From PVC group bacterium (GTDB lineage: Bacteria; Verrucomicrobiota; Kiritimatiellia; UBA8416; PXDI01), in NCBI GenBank assembly GCA_003565095.1, contig PXDI01000167.1, positions 1 through 11,614 of the forward strand: a stretch of 11,614 nucleotides of DNA, in the 5' to 3' direction. How positions within the stretch are numbered: the stretch's first letter is position 1; every line of letters starts with the position of its first letter. Under the pieces are notes generated by a model. That model searched no databases. It saw only the letters and a program-made list of their open reading frames with translations, and was not told the origin of the DNA. The translations under genes and the position numbers were made by a program. Of this stretch, positions 1 to 6,189 are shown in pieces.

Positions 1-22
1 CAGATGAGACCGAATATGAACT

Positions 23-63
23 CCCAAACTCCCATACCCACGCACTCCCATACTCCCACACCC
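23..63. repeat. C-rich short tandem-like tract (quadruplex motif on minus strand)
   Basis: Six CCC tracts start at 23, 31, 37, 47, 55 and 61, separated by 5, 3, 7, 5 and 3 bases, mostly in the form of degenerate CTCCCATAC/CCCAC units. Read on the minus strand this satisfies the usual G3-N1-7 rule for an intramolecular G-quadruplex with two tracts to spare. No open reading frame fits the first 180 bases, so this is intergenic. Whether it folds in the cell, and whether it belongs to a longer repeat beginning outside the window, cannot be seen. Confidence 0.6.
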
Positions 64-98
64 ACACACAAACACAGGGGAGAACAACCAATTAGCTG

Positions 99-108
99 CA
101 AGTACTTG
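99..108. promoter_or_regulatory. Perfect 10-bp palindrome upstream of the DUF3604 gene
   Basis: CAAGTACTTG is its own reverse complement and lies 73 bases before the chosen ATG at 182. A short perfect palindrome in the leader of an otherwise isolated gene could be a repressor or activator site. It is also short enough to arise by chance, and I see no second copy nearby. Confidence 0.25.
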
Positions 109-124
109 ATGAAACGACGATTAA

Positions 125-138
125 CCCCAAGATTGGGG
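125..138 (+). promoter_or_regulatory. Inverted repeat in the leader of the DUF3604 gene
   Basis: CCCCAA and TTGGGG flank two bases (GA), giving a 6-bp inverted repeat 43 bases before the ATG at 182. No T-run follows, so it is not a standard intrinsic terminator. As RNA it would form a small hairpin upstream of the ribosome binding site; as DNA it could be an operator. A TTGACA hexamer starts at 147, but I see no good -10 box at the expected distance. Confidence 0.3.
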
Positions 139-167
139 CGCAATTCTTGACAGAACGTGATACGGGT

Positions 168-174
168 AAAGGAG
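168..174 (+). promoter_or_regulatory. Ribosome binding site of the DUF3604 gene
   Basis: AAAGGAG ends 7 bases before ATG 182, an ideal distance. The in-frame TTG at 176 begins only 1 base after it and is therefore too close to be the start, so this site decides the start in favour of 182. Confidence 0.75.
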
Positions 175-181
175 ATTGCCT

Positions 182-1981
182 ATGAAACGGATATTTGAGT
201 GTTTGAGCATAACGCCGGAAGCGGTGGCGGCCGGGGACAGTGAAGAGTTGCAGATAACAATAGTCATCGGCCCGGAGTACACCCCCGGACCCTCGCGGCT
301 GATATTCGATATGCCCGGGACCTTGGGAATGTCACGGCCGAGCCTGCTGCACGAAGAGGAGCCGGGTCTGATTAACATACAGCTCGATAATCCGCACGTT
401 TCGTATGAGAAGCAAATCTGGGATATCGAAGGCCAGCGCTTTACCGATCCGCAACACCAATCGTATCGCGGTATGGCCGCACGCCTGTTTGTGCTGAATC
501 TTTCAGCGGGTCTCAAACCCGGAGACACATTAAAAGTCGACTGGGGGTACACCAAGGGCGGCTACGGTACCGGAACCATGATCACTACTGTTGTTCCGAC
601 GTTGAATTACGACGCGGAAATCCATGTGCGTTATTTTATTGATCCACAAGGCGGGCTTCCTGATTTGGGCCGCAGCCTGCCGGGCAGCCTGCGGCCGGAG
701 CCGGATGCGGTTGGCAAAGTCACCTTCCGGGTACTGCCGCGCGAACCACGCAAGTTGCGTATATTGCGCCCCCATAATCGCGCGCTGGTGCTGCCGCTGG
801 ATCGTTTTGGCAATCTTGCCGAGATCGAAAACATTGCGGAGCTTGCAGAAGCAGAGCAACCCCTGCAACGCAATGCGTCCGGAGCTTACGAAAGCAGCCG
901 CCCGCAGCTCAAAATAAAAAGCCGCTTCCTGCCACTGAGCGATAGCCCGCCCATGACGAATGTTTACAAGGACTACAACCTGTATTGGGGCGACATCCAC
1001 ACGCATTCCGCTTTCAGCAATGATTGTGTTGAACGCGAAAAACTGCAAATGGGACCGGCGGACTTAATGCAATTCGCCCGCGACCGCGCCGGTCTGGATT
1101 TCTACGCGGTGACGGATCACCACCAGCCGTGGGATATTGAGCGCAACAAGATCGGCCGCGAATTATGGAACCAAACCGTCGCTGCCACTGAAGCCGTTAG
1201 TGCCGACGGAGAGTTTCTGGTGTTCACCGGCATAGAGTACCGCTGCCCGCGCGGGGACACCGCGGTGGTGTTCGGCTGGAATCCCGGATACGATGAGATC
1301 GACAAGCCTGAATGGAGCGATATCCGCAAACTGTGGGAAGGTCTGCGCGGCAAAGACTATCTTGCTATCCCGCATTTTCACAATCCCGGACAGCTTGCGG
1401 ATGCTGAATGGTGGCAGGGGCCGGAAGCGGCTGAGCCGGTGCTGGAAATCTTTTCCTGCCACGGCAGCTTTGAAATGGACAAGGTGCTCGAACAGTTGCC
1501 GGCGCTGTGCAAAAGGCGCCGTCATGACCGCAACGGGGTCTATCTGCTTGAGCGCGGCATCCGCTATGGCCTGTGCGCCAATTCCGACGGGCACAAGGGA
1601 CATGTCGGGTCCAACGGATTGACCGCGGTGTTTGCGAAAGAGCTGACCAAAGCCGCCATTCTTGAAGCCTACCGTGCACGACGGGTATATGGAACTACCA
1701 ACGCCCGCATCCGGCTGGTGTTCACCGGCAATGGCGAACTGATGGGCGGGACGCTTCCCAACAGCGCAAAGAAGGTCTTCACAATCGCCGTCACCGGCGA
1801 GAATGATCTCAAAAAGGTTGAGCTGATCAGCAACGGACGGGTGGTTGACATGTTTGTGCCGGAAGGCAATGTCTTCGAAAAGGAACACATGGTCAGTGAT
1901 CCGGCGCCCGGCTACTGGTATGTGCGCGCCACGCAGCAGGACAACCACGTTGCATGGTCCAGCCCGGTCTGGTTTGAATAA
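182..1981 (+). CDS. DUF3604 / PHP-like putative metal-dependent phosphoesterase
   Basis: The 599-residue product (from ATG 182) has an N-terminal beta-rich region of about 260 residues followed by a PHP-like domain of the DUF3604 type. Seen in the sequence: Y-W-G-D-I-H-T-H-S with H273 and H275; A-V-T-D-H-H with D312, H313 and H314; I-P-H-F-H with H398 and H400; E422 and H427 in E-I-F-S-C-H; and a final N-S-D-G-H with D469 and H471. These match the order of metal ligands in PHP and amidohydrolase-like folds. The last ~90 residues look like a small beta domain. Family members have no well-defined substrate; a phosphoester or other ester hydrolase is an inference. No signal peptide is visible, suggesting a cytoplasmic enzyme. 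The gene stands alone on the plus strand; the reading frames opposite it are shadows. Confidence 0.85.
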   Translation: MKRIFECLSITPEAVAAGDSEELQITIVIGPEYTPGPSRLIFDMPGTLGMSRPSLLHEEEPGLINIQLDNPHVSYEKQIWDIEGQRFTDPQHQSYRGMAARLFVLNLSAGLKPGDTLKVDWGYTKGGYGTGTMITTVVPTLNYDAEIHVRYFIDPQGGLPDLGRSLPGSLRPEPDAVGKVTFRVLPREPRKLRILRPHNRALVLPLDRFGNLAEIENIAELAEAEQPLQRNASGAYESSRPQLKIKSRFLPLSDSPPMTNVYKDYNLYWGDIHTHSAFSNDCVEREKLQMGPADLMQFARDRAGLDFYAVTDHHQPWDIERNKIGRELWNQTVAATEAVSADGEFLVFTGIEYRCPRGDTAVVFGWNPGYDEIDKPEWSDIRKLWEGLRGKDYLAIPHFHNPGQLADAEWWQGPEAAEPVLEIFSCHGSFEMDKVLEQLPALCKRRRHDRNGVYLLERGIRYGLCANSDGHKGHVGSNGLTAVFAKELTKAAILEAYRARRVYGTTNARIRLVFTGNGELMGGTLPNSAKKVFTIAVTGENDLKKVELISNGRVVDMFVPEGNVFEKEHMVSDPAPGYWYVRATQQDNHVAWSSPVWFE

Positions 1982-2034
1982 CAGGTGGGCTTCGGCAGTA
2001 AACCGCACAACCCATGGTCAGAATTATGTAACCA

Positions 2035-2063
2035 CCCCGCTTCGCTCTTCGAGCTACGCAGGG
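2035..2063. repeat. Imperfect intergenic hairpin (candidate repeat unit)
   Basis: Between the DUF3604 stop and the antitoxin remnant, a stretch folds into an imperfect stem: GCTC (2044-2047) and GAGC (2051-2054) close a TTC loop, and outer bases pair with three mismatches, about 10 of 13 pairs. A purine-rich tail follows (GGCAGGCAAAG). It resembles dispersed intergenic palindromes I recall from environmental bacterial genomes. It has no T-run, so a terminator role for the gene ending at 1981 is doubtful. The rest of 1982-2104 shows nothing else I can name. Confidence 0.4.
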
Positions 2064-2104
2064 CAGGCAAAGAAAACAAAGAACTCATAGAACGGAAATT
2101 TTTA

Positions 2105-2434
2105 TTAATGTCTACAGCAGGCTTGTCTCGGGATCATTGCCGGTCTTGCGGCCGGCTCGATACTCACCTGCACCTCTGCGTTCAGCGCATGTGCCACGCG
2201 GCGCAACATGCTCAAACTGTGCCCTTCATAGGCGGGTGATTCCAGCCGGCTGATCTGTTGTTGCGATGTATGCAGTTGTTTCGCCAGTTCCTTCTGAGAG
2301 AGACCGGCCTTCTCACGTAACGCAGCAATCTACAGAGCCACATCCCATGCATCGCCCACACGCTCAAACCGCTCCGCGAACTCCGGATCCCGCAGTTGTT
2401 CTTTCAAGAACACGTCGAAATTCGTTTTTTTCAT
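2105..2434 (-). pseudogene. HigA-like XRE antitoxin, interrupted by an in-frame TAG
   Basis: On the minus strand an ATG at 2434 opens a 110-codon frame ending in TAA at 2105-2107, broken once by TAG at 2332-2330 (codon 35). The first part begins M-K-K-T-N-F-D-V-F-L and ends G-D-A-W-D-V-A-L. Directly after the stop comes I-A-A-L-R-E-K-A-G-L-S-Q-K-E-L-A, then T-S-Q-Q-Q-I-S-R-L-E, a clear XRE helix-turn-helix as in HigA-type antitoxins. Relatives often have Q at this point (Q-I-A-A-L-R), so a single CAG-to-TAG change is the simplest explanation. No in-frame start follows the stop early enough to save the DNA-binding helices. TAG is used as a normal stop at 8629-8631, arguing against recoding. 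Most likely a decayed antitoxin; a sequencing error is the alternative. Confidence 0.75.
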
Positions 2435-2571
2435 GTGCTGCACCTCTTTTGCCAGTCGAGCACCCTTGTCCGTGCGGTCTCAATCTCTTTTATCGGGATC
2501 GATCTTCCTTTGTATGCCGCAAACGTCATTGCATTCTGCTTTCTTTCGCTTTCAGTGCATATTACAGAATT
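2431..2571 (-). pseudogene. C-terminal remnant of a HigB/RelE-like toxin
   Basis: An open stretch of 46 codons on the minus strand, bounded upstream by TAG at 2574-2572, ends in TGA at 2433-2431, overlapping the antitoxin ATG as ATGA. That overlap is the usual toxin-then-antitoxin arrangement of higBA-like pairs. The translated tail contains A-Y-K-G-R-S-I-P-I-K-E-I-E-T-A-R-T-R followed by D-W-Q-K-R, matching the K-x-x-x-x-P-x-x-E-I-E-x-A-x-x-R signature at the C-terminus of HigB/Gp49-like RelE-superfamily toxins. The N-terminal half of the expected ~100-residue toxin is absent: upstream lie stops in all three frames and then the end of the MFS gene. The short length makes the family call tentative, but position and motif agree. 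Confidence 0.5.
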
Positions 2572-2611
2572 CTATATCCAGAGAAACCTTAAGAAACAAG
2601 ATTAGAGTTCC

Positions 2612-3811
2612 TCAAACTCGCGGTGTTTTGAGGCGGTCGAAGGCCATGATTGCCGCGATTGACATGTAACAGGCGGGGACAAGATAAAAGGCTGACCGTA
2701 ATCCATAGTGATTGGCAATAAAGCCCATCAGCCATGTAAAGAATCCGCAGCCGGGGATGCCGGCGCAGGAAAGCATGATCAGCAGCATGGTGTTGTCGGC
2801 GGCGGGCAGGCGTTTTGTGCAATGACTCTGAATGCTGGGCCAGAATGGTGCGGTACAGATGCCGGCGGCAAACAGCAGCACCAGAAACCACAGTGGATTT
2901 TCAACCTGTGGCAGCAGCAATGTGACGGCAGTGCCTGCCAGCGCCGAGAACAGCACCAGCCGGCGCAAATGATGTTGTGCAATAACCACAGCCCATCCGC
3001 TGCGCCCGAGCACCATTCCGCCGGCGAAGCAGGCCAGCCCGGCACCGCCGGCAAGCACTGACGCCCCCAGATTTACCTGGATGTAGCTGGCGCTCCAGTA
3101 TGTCAGACAGAACTCCCCGCCGCCGGCAAGAAACATAGCGGCAAAGAACAGCCAGAACCGCGGCATGCGCATGATCGCCCGTGCCTGTCCGGCAACGATT
3201 CGCCAATGCAACGGTTCAGGATGTTCCGGATAGCCTTTACCCGCGCGGGCCGGCAGCAGCAGAAAGAAAGCCGCCAGCAATGCGGTAATGGCAACCGCCA
3301 GCATAACCACACGCCATGAAATACCTGCCGCCAGCATCGCGCCGCCGGCCAGAACCGTTACCACAATACCAACCGACCAGAATGCGTGGGTGAAATTAAT
3401 ATAGCGCCCTGGTTCCTCAGGATGCAGATCGTGCACAAACGGCGTTGCCAAACCTTCAATGACACCTTCACCGGCACCGGCCAGCAGAAGCGCCGGCAGC
3501 AGCAGAGCATAAGCCGGGGCAATTGCACACAGTGTCAGCCCGGCGGCCAGCAGCAGTAACGCCGCACCCATTGTCCGGCGTTTGCCGGCCCGGCCGGCAA
3601 TAAATCCGCATAGCAGCATCGCGCCGACAATGGCAACGGTGCGCAGCAGGTGCAGCGCACCGCCGGCGGTCATCCCGCCGTCTTCAAGCGGAAACCCGAG
3701 ATCAGTCGCAATGGCAACCAGCGCCAACGGCAGAACAACGGTTCCCGATGAATAAACAAAAAACGCCAGAAAAGCGGCATAATCATAACGGCCAAATTTT
3801 AAAGTTTTCAT
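2612..3811 (-). CDS. MFS transporter (12 predicted helices)
   Basis: The 399-residue product is strongly hydrophobic throughout, with about twelve membrane segments and a more polar central loop near residues 190-215, the usual two-times-six layout of the major facilitator superfamily. The loop between helices 2 and 3 carries G69-F-I-A-G-R-A-G-K-R-R79, the MFS motif A pattern (G-x-x-x-D/G-R-x-G-R/K-R/K). It lies in the inner membrane and exchanges or imports a small solute. Substrate is not readable from sequence; the neighbouring sugar-related genes make a sugar or sugar acid plausible (inference). Start: ATG at 3811; the ribosome binding site before it is poor (an A-rich AAAAAG only). It is transcribed divergently from the epimerase-led operon, with a shared 157-base upstream region. 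No clear terminator follows its stop; the antitoxin-toxin remnants lie directly downstream on the same strand. Confidence 0.85.
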   Translation of the reverse strand: MKTLKFGRYDYAAFLAFFVYSSGTVVLPLALVAIATDLGFPLEDGGMTAGGALHLLRTVAIVGAMLLCGFIAGRAGKRRTMGAALLLLAAGLTLCAIAPAYALLLPALLLAGAGEGVIEGLATPFVHDLHPEEPGRYINFTHAFWSVGIVVTVLAGGAMLAAGISWRVVMLAVAITALLAAFFLLLPARAGKGYPEHPEPLHWRIVAGQARAIMRMPRFWLFFAAMFLAGGGEFCLTYWSASYIQVNLGASVLAGGAGLACFAGGMVLGRSGWAVVIAQHHLRRLVLFSALAGTAVTLLLPQVENPLWFLVLLFAAGICTAPFWPSIQSHCTKRLPAADNTMLLIMLSCAGIPGCGFFTWLMGFIANHYGLRSAFYLVPACYMSIAAIMAFDRLKTPRV

Positions 3812-3968
3812 ATACTTTTTATTCCGCTTGATTCATGTTGCTAATAAAATACTTTGACGAAAGAAACGCTATACCATAAGTTTCAGTAATATGTTGTTTT
3901 GAAATCGGTCTGACCAGCAACAAAATGATGAGGGTGTCGTTTTTTTGGAGAAACAAAAAGGAGCCTTT
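3812..3968. promoter_or_regulatory. Divergent intergenic region between MFS gene and epimerase-led operon
   Basis: This 157-base, AT-rich stretch must hold the promoters of the minus-strand MFS gene and of the long plus-strand operon. Visible candidates are weak: TTGACG at 3854-3859 with CATAAG at 3875-3880 (15-base spacing) on the plus strand, and TAATAT at 3887-3892 without a matching -35. No clear SigB-like promoter elements are seen. A 13-base element at 3905-3917 reappears with two changes at 5817-5829 before the first STAS gene. Confidence 0.35.
3957..3963 (+). promoter_or_regulatory. Ribosome binding site of the AGE-family gene
   Basis: AAAGGAG lies 5 bases before ATG 3969. A TTG at 3945 opens the same frame 8 codons earlier but has only a T-run before it, and starting there would place this strong site inside the gene. 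The site therefore supports 3969 as the start. Confidence 0.75.
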
Positions 3969-5816
3969 ATGAATAAGTGCGCGAATATGGGATTTGAGTT
4001 TTCCGACACCATTGCTGGATATGTCAGCGACCCTGTGCCCGCTGACCGGTCATTTAAATTGACGACGCGTGATGGTCGCGTATTCGCGGTGAAGCTGGCG
4101 GACAGTTGTTTTGCGCAAATTGCGCGCAATCTCGACGAACCCTATATGGATTGCACCGGCACCATTTTTGAACACACAACGGATGACCGCTACCTTTTTG
4201 CTTACGGCACATTTTATCCCCAGGATGGCGATCATGTTTTTGAAGCGCAGTCTCTTGTCTTTCCCGGCAAAAGCGCAGCCAACTTCCGCTTCGAGGAACC
4301 CGATTGGTGGATCAAACAGGCGCGCAGCATCTGCGATTTCTTTTTGCGCTCTCAATTCAGGACACACGATAAGGATAGTATTGACTACAGCAATTACCGT
4401 ACGCAGTTGGGGTTGTCGGGGGCACAAAACAAAACAATGCGTCAGGAAACTGATACCATTTCGCGAATGGTATACGGCATGGCCTCAGCTTTTCTGCTTA
4501 CCGGCGAAGACATTTATCTGGAAGTAGCGGAGCAAGGCTCGGTTTATCTGCGGGAGCGGATGCGCTTTTATGATACCGATGAAAAGATCGTATACTGGTA
4601 TCATGGCATTGATCCCGTACCCGGGGCTCCAGACCACAAGGTTTTTGCTTCGGAGTTCGGCGATGATTATTTTGCGATCCCCATGTATGAACAGATCTAT
4701 GCGCTGGCCGGCCCAACCCAGACCTACCGGATCACGGGTGACCCTGCCATAATGAATGATATTTCCCTTACAATGGAGCTGTTTGAGCGCTTTTTCCTTG
4801 ATAAGGAGCAAGGCGGTTATTTCTCCCACATTGATCCGGTCACACTGAACCCGCTTAGTGACGAGCTGGGCAACAACAAGGGACGCAAGAACTGGAACTC
4901 GGTGGGTGATCATGCTCCGGCTTATTTGATCAACCTCTATTTGGCCACCGGCGATCCGAAACATCTTGAGATGCTGACCTACTGCGCGGATTGCATCTGC
5001 AAGTATTTTCCTGATTATGAAAAGAGTCCATTTGTGCAGGAGCGTTTCTTTGCGGACTGGAGCCACGACAAATCGTGGGGGTGGCAGCAAAACCGGGCGG
5101 TCATTGGTCACAATCTCAAAATCGCCTGGAACCTGATGCGCATTAATAGTCTGGCACCAAAAGATACCTATGTGGAATTGGCGCGCAAGATCGGGGATAT
5201 TATGCCGGACTACGGCATGGACCGGCAGCGCTCCGGCTGGTACGACGTGATGGAGCGGGAGCTGCGCACAGGAGAAGAGCATCACCGTTTTGTCTGGCAT
5301 GACCGTAAGGCATGGTGGCAGCAGGAACAGGCGATTCTGGCTTACCAGATCCTGTATGGTCTGCTGGGCGAAGAGGAATATCTTAAGCTGGCGCGCGAAT
5401 CGGCCGCTTTTTACAATGCTTTCTTTCTGGATCACGACGATGGCGCGGTCTATTTCAATACATTGGCTAACGGACTGCCATACCTGATGGGAACGGAACG
5501 CATGAAAGGCAGTCATTCAATGAGCGCTTATCACTCCGTCGAGCTGGCTTATCTTTCGGCGGTATACATAAACCTGCTACATACAGGCAAGCCTCTGGAT
5601 CTTTATTTCAAGCCGGTGCCGGATGGCTTTCCCGACGGAATTCTGCGAGTATGTCCAGACATGTTGCCGTTAGAGCGGGTAACGCTGACGGAAGTGGAAG
5701 TGGACGGCAAACCATGGACCGATTTTGATGCGGAAAGGTTGACCGTCAAGTTGCCGGACTGCACCGAACGACCGAAGATTCGTGTTCGTTTGATATCGAA
5801 AAAACCACAAAAATAA
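3969..5816 (+). CDS. AGE-family (N-acylglucosamine 2-epimerase-like) protein with extra N-terminal domain
   Basis: A 615-residue protein from ATG 3969. The core (about residues 110-530) reads as the alpha/alpha-barrel of the AGE epimerase/isomerase family: V-G-D-H-A-P-A-Y-L with H315; I-G-H-N-L-K-I-A-W-N-L with H381; A-W-W-Q-Q-E-Q with E453; S-A-Y-H-S-V-E-L-A-Y with H522. These correspond to the histidines and glutamate that line the active site and carry out proton transfer in characterised members. Most AGE enzymes are near 400 residues; here an N-terminal beta-rich domain of about 100 residues and a beta-rich C-terminal tail are added. It may isomerise or epimerise a sugar or oligosaccharide; the substrate is unknown. 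It is the first gene of the operon, 27 bases before STAS 1. The counterpart in the Synechocystis icfG cluster is slr1855, to my knowledge also uncharacterised as an enzyme. No signal peptide: cytoplasmic. Confidence 0.8.
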   Translation: MNKCANMGFEFSDTIAGYVSDPVPADRSFKLTTRDGRVFAVKLADSCFAQIARNLDEPYMDCTGTIFEHTTDDRYLFAYGTFYPQDGDHVFEAQSLVFPGKSAANFRFEEPDWWIKQARSICDFFLRSQFRTHDKDSIDYSNYRTQLGLSGAQNKTMRQETDTISRMVYGMASAFLLTGEDIYLEVAEQGSVYLRERMRFYDTDEKIVYWYHGIDPVPGAPDHKVFASEFGDDYFAIPMYEQIYALAGPTQTYRITGDPAIMNDISLTMELFERFFLDKEQGGYFSHIDPVTLNPLSDELGNNKGRKNWNSVGDHAPAYLINLYLATGDPKHLEMLTYCADCICKYFPDYEKSPFVQERFFADWSHDKSWGWQQNRAVIGHNLKIAWNLMRINSLAPKDTYVELARKIGDIMPDYGMDRQRSGWYDVMERELRTGEEHHRFVWHDRKAWWQQEQAILAYQILYGLLGEEEYLKLARESAAFYNAFFLDHDDGAVYFNTLANGLPYLMGTERMKGSHSMSAYHSVELAYLSAVYINLLHTGKPLDLYFKPVPDGFPDGILRVCPDMLPLERVTLTEVEVDGKPWTDFDAERLTVKLPDCTERPKIRVRLISKKPQK

Positions 5817-5843
5817 TCAGTCTGACCGGAAGGAGGGCGCGAT

Positions 5844-6182
5844 ATGGAGATCGTTTTTTCGGAACATAATGGTGTATCCGTGGCACGCATTACCGGGGAT
5901 CTCGACGGTAATACCGCACCGGCCGCTGAAACAAAAATATTGGAAGCGGTTACCGGACATGAGCTGATTGTTCTGGACATGACGGAATGCGGTTATGTTT
6001 CAAGCGCAGGACTGCGCGTTCTGCTGATGCTAGGCAAGCAGTTTAAAACGCAAAACATTCGCTGGGCATTGGCGGGTGTCTCCGCGGAAGTTGCGGATGT
6101 AATGGACATGACCGGTTTCAGCTCGTTTTTTATTATGTGCCCCGACATCGCCGCCGCCATGCAAACACTAAAGGAACAATGA
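5844..6182 (+). CDS. STAS-domain anti-sigma-factor antagonist-like protein 1
   Basis: A 112-residue single-domain STAS protein. Its start at ATG 5844 has a strong AGGAGG at 5831-5836, 7 bases upstream. The signature lies in G50-Y-V-S-S-A-G-L-R58; S54 is at the position of the serine phosphorylated in SpoIIAA and RsbV. The N-terminal strand pattern G-V-S-V-A-R-I-T-G-D-L-D is typical. In known systems the unphosphorylated form binds a partner (the kinase or another target) and phosphorylation releases it. Here the likely writer is the kinase at 8656 and the eraser the PP2C phosphatase at 9059. It sits between the epimerase-like gene and the debranching enzyme gene, as slr1856 does in the icfG cluster. 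Its final target is not encoded recognisably in the window. Confidence 0.88.
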   Translation: MEIVFSEHNGVSVARITGDLDGNTAPAAETKILEAVTGHELIVLDMTECGYVSSAGLRVLLMLGKQFKTQNIRWALAGVSAEVADVMDMTGFSSFFIMCPDIAAAMQTLKEQ

Positions 6183-6189
6183 GAATTCC

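Noticed and set aside
147..164. TTGACA at 147 as the -35 box of a promoter
   Set aside because: No plausible -10 hexamer occurs 16-18 bases downstream; that position is occupied by the ribosome binding site.
176..181. TTG at 176 as start of the DUF3604 gene
   Set aside because: It lies 1 base after the Shine-Dalgarno sequence; ATG 182 has the ideal 7-base spacing.
1163..2008. A 281-codon minus-strand frame opposite the DUF3604 gene
   Set aside because: It is a shadow of a well-supported gene with conserved metal-ligand motifs, and its translation resembles no protein family.
2129..2157. GCCGG...CCGGC inverted repeat near 2139-2156 as a terminator
   Set aside because: It lies inside the 3' end of the antitoxin frame and lacks a T-run on either strand.
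2330..2332. Programmed read-through or recoding of TAG in the antitoxin gene
   Set aside because: TAG is a normal stop at 8629-8631 in the same window, and the partner toxin is truncated, so simple decay explains it better.
1985..2605. Plus-strand open frames in the 1985-2605 gap
   Set aside because: They have no recognisable content and run antisense to the clear XRE helix-turn-helix and toxin remnant on the minus strand.
3945..3968. TTG at 3945 as start of the AGE-family gene
   Set aside because: There is no ribosome binding site before it, while AAAGGAG precedes ATG 3969 at 5 bases.
4485..5516. A 343-codon open frame on the minus strand opposite the AGE-family gene
   Set aside because: The opposite frame carries clear AGE-family motifs; the antisense translation shows no recognisable domain and has no convincing ribosome binding site.
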